Shown here: positions 21,424-24,047 of the stretch, piece after piece
How positions within the stretch are numbered: position 1 is the stretch's first letter
How the letters are laid out: every line of letters starts with the position of its first letter
Assembly (NCBI GenBank): GCA_036506275.1
Contig: DASXSB010000047.1
Span: forward strand, 1 to 24,047
Source: DASXSB01 sp036506275
Lineage (GTDB): Bacteria; Methylomirabilota; Methylomirabilia; Rokubacteriales; CSP1-6
DNA length: 24,047 nt
Direction of reading: 5' to 3'
Notes under the pieces: model-generated
Told to the model about the DNA's origin: nothing
The model's input: the letters and a program-made list of their open reading frames with translations, nothing else
The model's database searches: none
Translations under genes and position numbers: made by a program

Positions 21424-23528
21424 GAGCCGGGCCCCAGCAGCGTGAACTCGATGTAGAGGTCCTCGCCGTCGGCGAGCACGGGGGCGGGGAAGCCCGCGGA
21501 CTCGTTGAAGACGACGACCCACGTGAGCGGATCCGTGATCGGCGGCCGGTCGCCGGTCGGCATGTCATCCGTGATGTAGGCGGGCGTGGCCGGATGCGGC
21601 GGCGGGCCCGGAGCGCGACACGCGCTGAAATCGATGTTGCCGTCCGGGGTGGCGGCATCGCCACGGCAGAAGAAGAGGTCGCAGCTCAGATCCGGGCAGG
21701 TGTCGGGATTGTTGGGGCTCTGGTACACGCGAATGCGCTGGGGCGCGGCCGCGCCCGTGATCTGGAAGCATCCGACGAACTCGCATTCGGGAAAGAACGG
21801 ATCGTCGTACACGATCTTCGCCTTGAAGACGCGCACGCGGCCGACGGCGAGTCGCGGCGAGAAGTTCTCGGCCCAGAATCGCGTTCCGTCGCGATCGGTC
21901 GTCCCTAAGCTCCACTTCCACGTGGTGACGTCGCCGACCTGCACGTACGGGTCGAGCTTGCGTGGATCCATGACGCGACGGCCGCCCGTCGGCACCACCC
22001 ACATCGTCGCCACCGGCAGACCAATCGTCGGCTTGAGCCCGACGCCGGGATCACCCGCGGTGACCGCCACCGAGGTGTCTATGTCGTACGTGCTCAGGAT
22101 CACGACGGCCCATTGCGCGCTGCGACTCACGGTGACGATGGTCGGGTACCGGGGTGGCGTCGAGGCCGCGAAGCACCCCGCCTGCCATATGAGCGGGATC
22201 GTCTGGAGATTCGTCGGAACGGGTGGGAGCGGCCGGCCCCCGTCGACGATGACACCGAGCTCTTTCAGCTCCATGAACGCGAGGTACTGGTTCTCGGCGG
22301 GATCGGTGCAGACCGTCATGTGGTGATCGGAGCGCGCGATGTACGCCGCGCACAGGTCGCAATCGCGCGGCCCCTGACCCACGTCGGCGGTGGCGAGCAG
22401 ATCCTTCCACTTCACGCGCACCTGCTCGCCGGGCGGAAGCCAGTAGACGTTGCCGGTGCTGGGGGGCAGCTTCCAGTCAGTGTCGGCGCCGACGAACGAG
22501 GGCTCGAATCGCACGTCCGTGAGCGTGGTGCGCGACGCCTGATGCTCGAGATCGCTGATGTTCGAGACATCCATGCTCGGCACGCATCCGATTTGCCAGC
22601 CGAGAAGCGTGGCGCCGACAGCGGTGAGCGCGATCGGGCGGCGGCGCGGACCACCGCCGATGACGACATCCCCCGGACCGCTACCGATGGCGAGACGGCC
22701 GGCAAGACGCGGCCGCGCGCGCACGCCGTCGCCGCGAGTGGCCAGATACGCGAGGCCGCCCATCCCGACCGCGAAGAGCGTCGCGCTCACGAGCTGCGCC
22801 TCCGACAGGCCGAACGCGAGGCGCGGGTTCACGCGGAGGAATTCCACGGCGAACCGAAAGCCGCCGAGGAGGCCGATATAGAGGAGGAACAGCGCCCCCG
22901 GCCGGAGGCGTTGCCGCGCCCCGGCCCGCAGCAGCACGTAGCCGACGACCGCGAGGAGGAATTCGTAGACCGGTGTCGGGTGGAGTGGCGTGTCGTCCGG
23001 GACGATGCCGCCCGGATAGCGCGCCGCGACGTCCGGAAGCGCGGCGAACGCGCGCGACGGCGGAAGGAGTCCGCGCGAGTAGTCCGTGCCCCACGGAAGG
23101 CTCGTCGGTAATCCGTAGTCGCCGTCGCCGGCGAGGTGACAGCCGAGGCGGCCGATGCCGTACGCGATCATGAGCGCCGGCGCCGCCGCGTCGAGGACGA
23201 GCGGAAACGGCACGCCGCGCGCGCGGACGTAGACGTAGATGGCGAGGGTGGCGGTGCCGAGGCCGCCGTACCACGTCATGCCGCCGCCGAGGACCGTCGC
23301 CGGATCGGCGAGCGCGCGCGGCCAGTGCTCGAGGAGCCAGAGGGCGTGAGCGCCCGCGATTCCGAAGACGAGGGCGAGGGCGGTGACGGTAGAGCCGAGA
23401 GCCGGATCGGCGCCTTCGCGCCGGAGGGCGTTCGCGAGCACGCGTCCCCCGATGACGAAGGCCAGGGTCAGCATCACGGTGTAGCCGTGCACAGCGAAGC
23501 CGCCGACCTCGAAGAGGATCGGCATCAT
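21420..23528 (-). CDS. Lgt-like membrane protein fused to an extra membrane segment and a cysteine-rich ectodomain
   Basis: A single 702-residue frame. Residues 1-265 are Lgt-like (prolipoprotein diacylglyceryl transferase): FAVHGYTVMLTLAF, GGGMTWYGG, YGIGRLGCHLAGDGDYG, HPTPVYE and GGFRFAVEFLR. Arg127 and Arg225 match the essential Arg143 and Arg239 of E. coli Lgt, but Tyr87 stands where E. coli has His103, and the usual GNFxN reads GCHLA. After a basic linker (VRARPRLAGR, PRRRP) comes another hydrophobic segment ending GWQIGC (Cys315), then about 385 residues of unknown type with ten cysteines. Lgt's C-terminus is cytoplasmic, so an eighth segment would place this domain in the periplasm. 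AGGAGG six bases upstream fixes ATG 23528. The first gene ends 10 bases before, and the propeller lipoprotein starts inside the stop. Confidence 0.88.
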   Translation of the reverse strand: MMPILFEVGGFAVHGYTVMLTLAFVIGGRVLANALRREGADPALGSTVTALALVFGIAGAHALWLLEHWPRALADPATVLGGGMTWYGGLGTATLAIYVYVRARGVPFPLVLDAAAPALMIAYGIGRLGCHLAGDGDYGLPTSLPWGTDYSRGLLPPSRAFAALPDVAARYPGGIVPDDTPLHPTPVYEFLLAVVGYVLLRAGARQRLRPGALFLLYIGLLGGFRFAVEFLRVNPRLAFGLSEAQLVSATLFAVGMGGLAYLATRGDGVRARPRLAGRLAIGSGPGDVVIGGGPRRRPIALTAVGATLLGWQIGCVPSMDVSNISDLEHQASRTTLTDVRFEPSFVGADTDWKLPPSTGNVYWLPPGEQVRVKWKDLLATADVGQGPRDCDLCAAYIARSDHHMTVCTDPAENQYLAFMELKELGVIVDGGRPLPPVPTNLQTIPLIWQAGCFAASTPPRYPTIVTVSRSAQWAVVILSTYDIDTSVAVTAGDPGVGLKPTIGLPVATMWVVPTGGRRVMDPRKLDPYVQVGDVTTWKWSLGTTDRDGTRFWAENFSPRLAVGRVRVFKAKIVYDDPFFPECEFVGCFQITGAAAPQRIRVYQSPNNPDTCPDLSCDLFFCRGDAATPDGNIDFSACRAPGPPPHPATPAYITDDMPTGDRPPITDPLTWVVVFNESAGFPAPVLADGEDLYIEFTLLGPGS

Positions 23529-23538
23529 CGCGTCCCTC

Positions 23539-24047
23539 CTAGCCGTCGCCCTCCAGCGCGTAGAGTGCGGCGACGTTGTCGTGGAGGACGAGGTCGCGCT
23601 CGTCGTCGGTCAGATGCGCGGCGTGCTCGGCGAGAACGGCCTGCGAGTCGGGCCACGTGGAGTCGCTGTGCGGGAAGTCGTTGGCCCACAGCAGGCGCCG
23701 GATGTTGCAGAGGTCCTTGACCTGGAATGCCACCCAGTCGTCCTGGAACGTGGTGTACACGTGCTCGCGGAAATACTCGCTCGGCATCTTCGTGAGCGTG
23801 CCCGCCGGCAGCCAGTAGCGATGGCGGCGATAGGCGTGGTCCATGCGGTACATGAAGTGCGGCACCCAGCCGGCGTCCGCTTCCACGCACACCACGCGCA
23901 GACCGCGATGGCGCTCGAAGACGCCGCCGAAGATGAAGACGCCCAGGATGTCCTGGCAGCCGCGGATGATCGACATGAACGCGTTGAGGCGAGGGCCACG
24001 GGCGCGGAACGTGTCCTGACCGCTGGTCAAGATGTGGAAGCTCAGGG
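23539..24047 (-). CDS. Amidohydrolase-2 family protein, C-terminal part (5' end beyond window)
   Basis: The frame is open to the right window edge and stops with TAG at 23539-23541. The visible C-terminal 168 residues belong to the amidohydrolase-2 family (ACMSD and related decarboxylases and hydrolases). Features are LRVVCVEADAGWVPHFMYRMDH, then LLWANDFPHSDSTWPDS, where the Asp of NDFPH is the conserved metal-site aspartate, and a helical C-terminus with NVAALYAL. The stop codon overlaps the ribosome site of the Lgt-like gene, so it heads or continues that operon. Members decarboxylate or hydrolyse aromatic and 2-pyrone acids; those in Rokubacteria-type genomes are numerous and uncharacterised. 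Its link with a lipoprotein enzyme is not obvious and may be only positional. Confidence 0.88.
   Translation of the reverse strand, partial: LSFHILTSGQDTFRARGPRLNAFMSIIRGCQDILGVFIFGGVFERHRGLRVVCVEADAGWVPHFMYRMDHAYRRHRYWLPAGTLTKMPSEYFREHVYTTFQDDWVAFQVKDLCNIRRLLWANDFPHSDSTWPDSQAVLAEHAAHLTDDERDLVLHDNVAALYALEGDG

Noticed and set aside
19246..21456. A 736-residue plus-strand open frame
   Set aside because: It is antisense to the propeller lipoprotein. The repeats and signal peptide are on the minus strand, and the plus frame shows only biased composition.
21420..22724. Separate lipoprotein gene starting at GTG 22724 instead of an Lgt fusion
   Set aside because: There is no ribosome site before the GTG, the n-region would be very long, and the cysteine is preceded by WQIG, a poor lipobox with Gln at -3. 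The continuous frame is preferred, though not proved.

Overview
The window is about 24 kb of very GC-rich bacterial DNA (roughly 70% G+C by eye). Genes are densely packed, GTG starts are frequent, and neighbouring genes often overlap at start and stop. The mix of genes is typical of soil and subsurface Candidatus Rokubacteria / Methylomirabilota: luciferase-like oxidoreductases, a D-aminoacylase-type amidohydrolase, an orphan ABC substrate-binding protein and an amidohydrolase-2 protein. That placement is inference from gene content. No rRNA, tRNA, CRISPR array, transposase or integrase was found. No stretch longer than about 185 bases lacks a gene.

Region 1 (1-3541) is a cell-surface sorting module on the plus strand. 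It holds the C-terminal half of an OmpA-domain protein, a strong hairpin terminator, a VIT/von Willebrand A protein with a C-terminal anchor, and a class GN sortase with its catalytic His, Cys and Arg intact. This matches the proteobacterial dedicated sortase system (OmpA protein PdsO, target, sortase), apparently outside Proteobacteria. The target's sorting motif reads LGQGA where LPQTA is expected. A small lipoprotein gene runs convergently and overlaps the sortase gene end.

Region 2 (3644-8497) has, on the minus strand, a sensor cyclase whose 3' end overlaps a homocysteine S-methyltransferase-family gene, then a DUF4410 lipoprotein with a recognisable promoter. A plus-strand multi-pass membrane acyltransferase (DUF5009 / HGSNAT-like) diverges from the lipoprotein.

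Region 3 (8501-15939, minus strand) is a catabolic-looking cluster in two blocks. The distal block is LLM oxidoreductase, alpha/beta hydrolase, nitroreductase, joined by a 4-base overlap and a 4-base gap and preceded by a sigma-70-like promoter. The proximal block is a second LLM oxidoreductase, an amidohydrolase and a membrane-embedded serine hydrolase.

Region 4 (16130-18243, plus strand) holds an ABC substrate-binding protein without permease or ATPase, followed by an FMN-dependent alpha-hydroxy-acid oxidase.

Region 5 (18256-24047, minus strand) is the most unusual part: a three-gene operon of an amidohydrolase (cut by the window edge), an Lgt-like membrane protein fused to an extra membrane segment and a cysteine-rich ectodomain, and a lipoprotein of about 1055 residues. 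The lipoprotein has an uncharacterised N-terminal domain and about twelve propeller-type repeats. The Lgt-like part keeps its two arginines but has Tyr where E. coli Lgt has His103.
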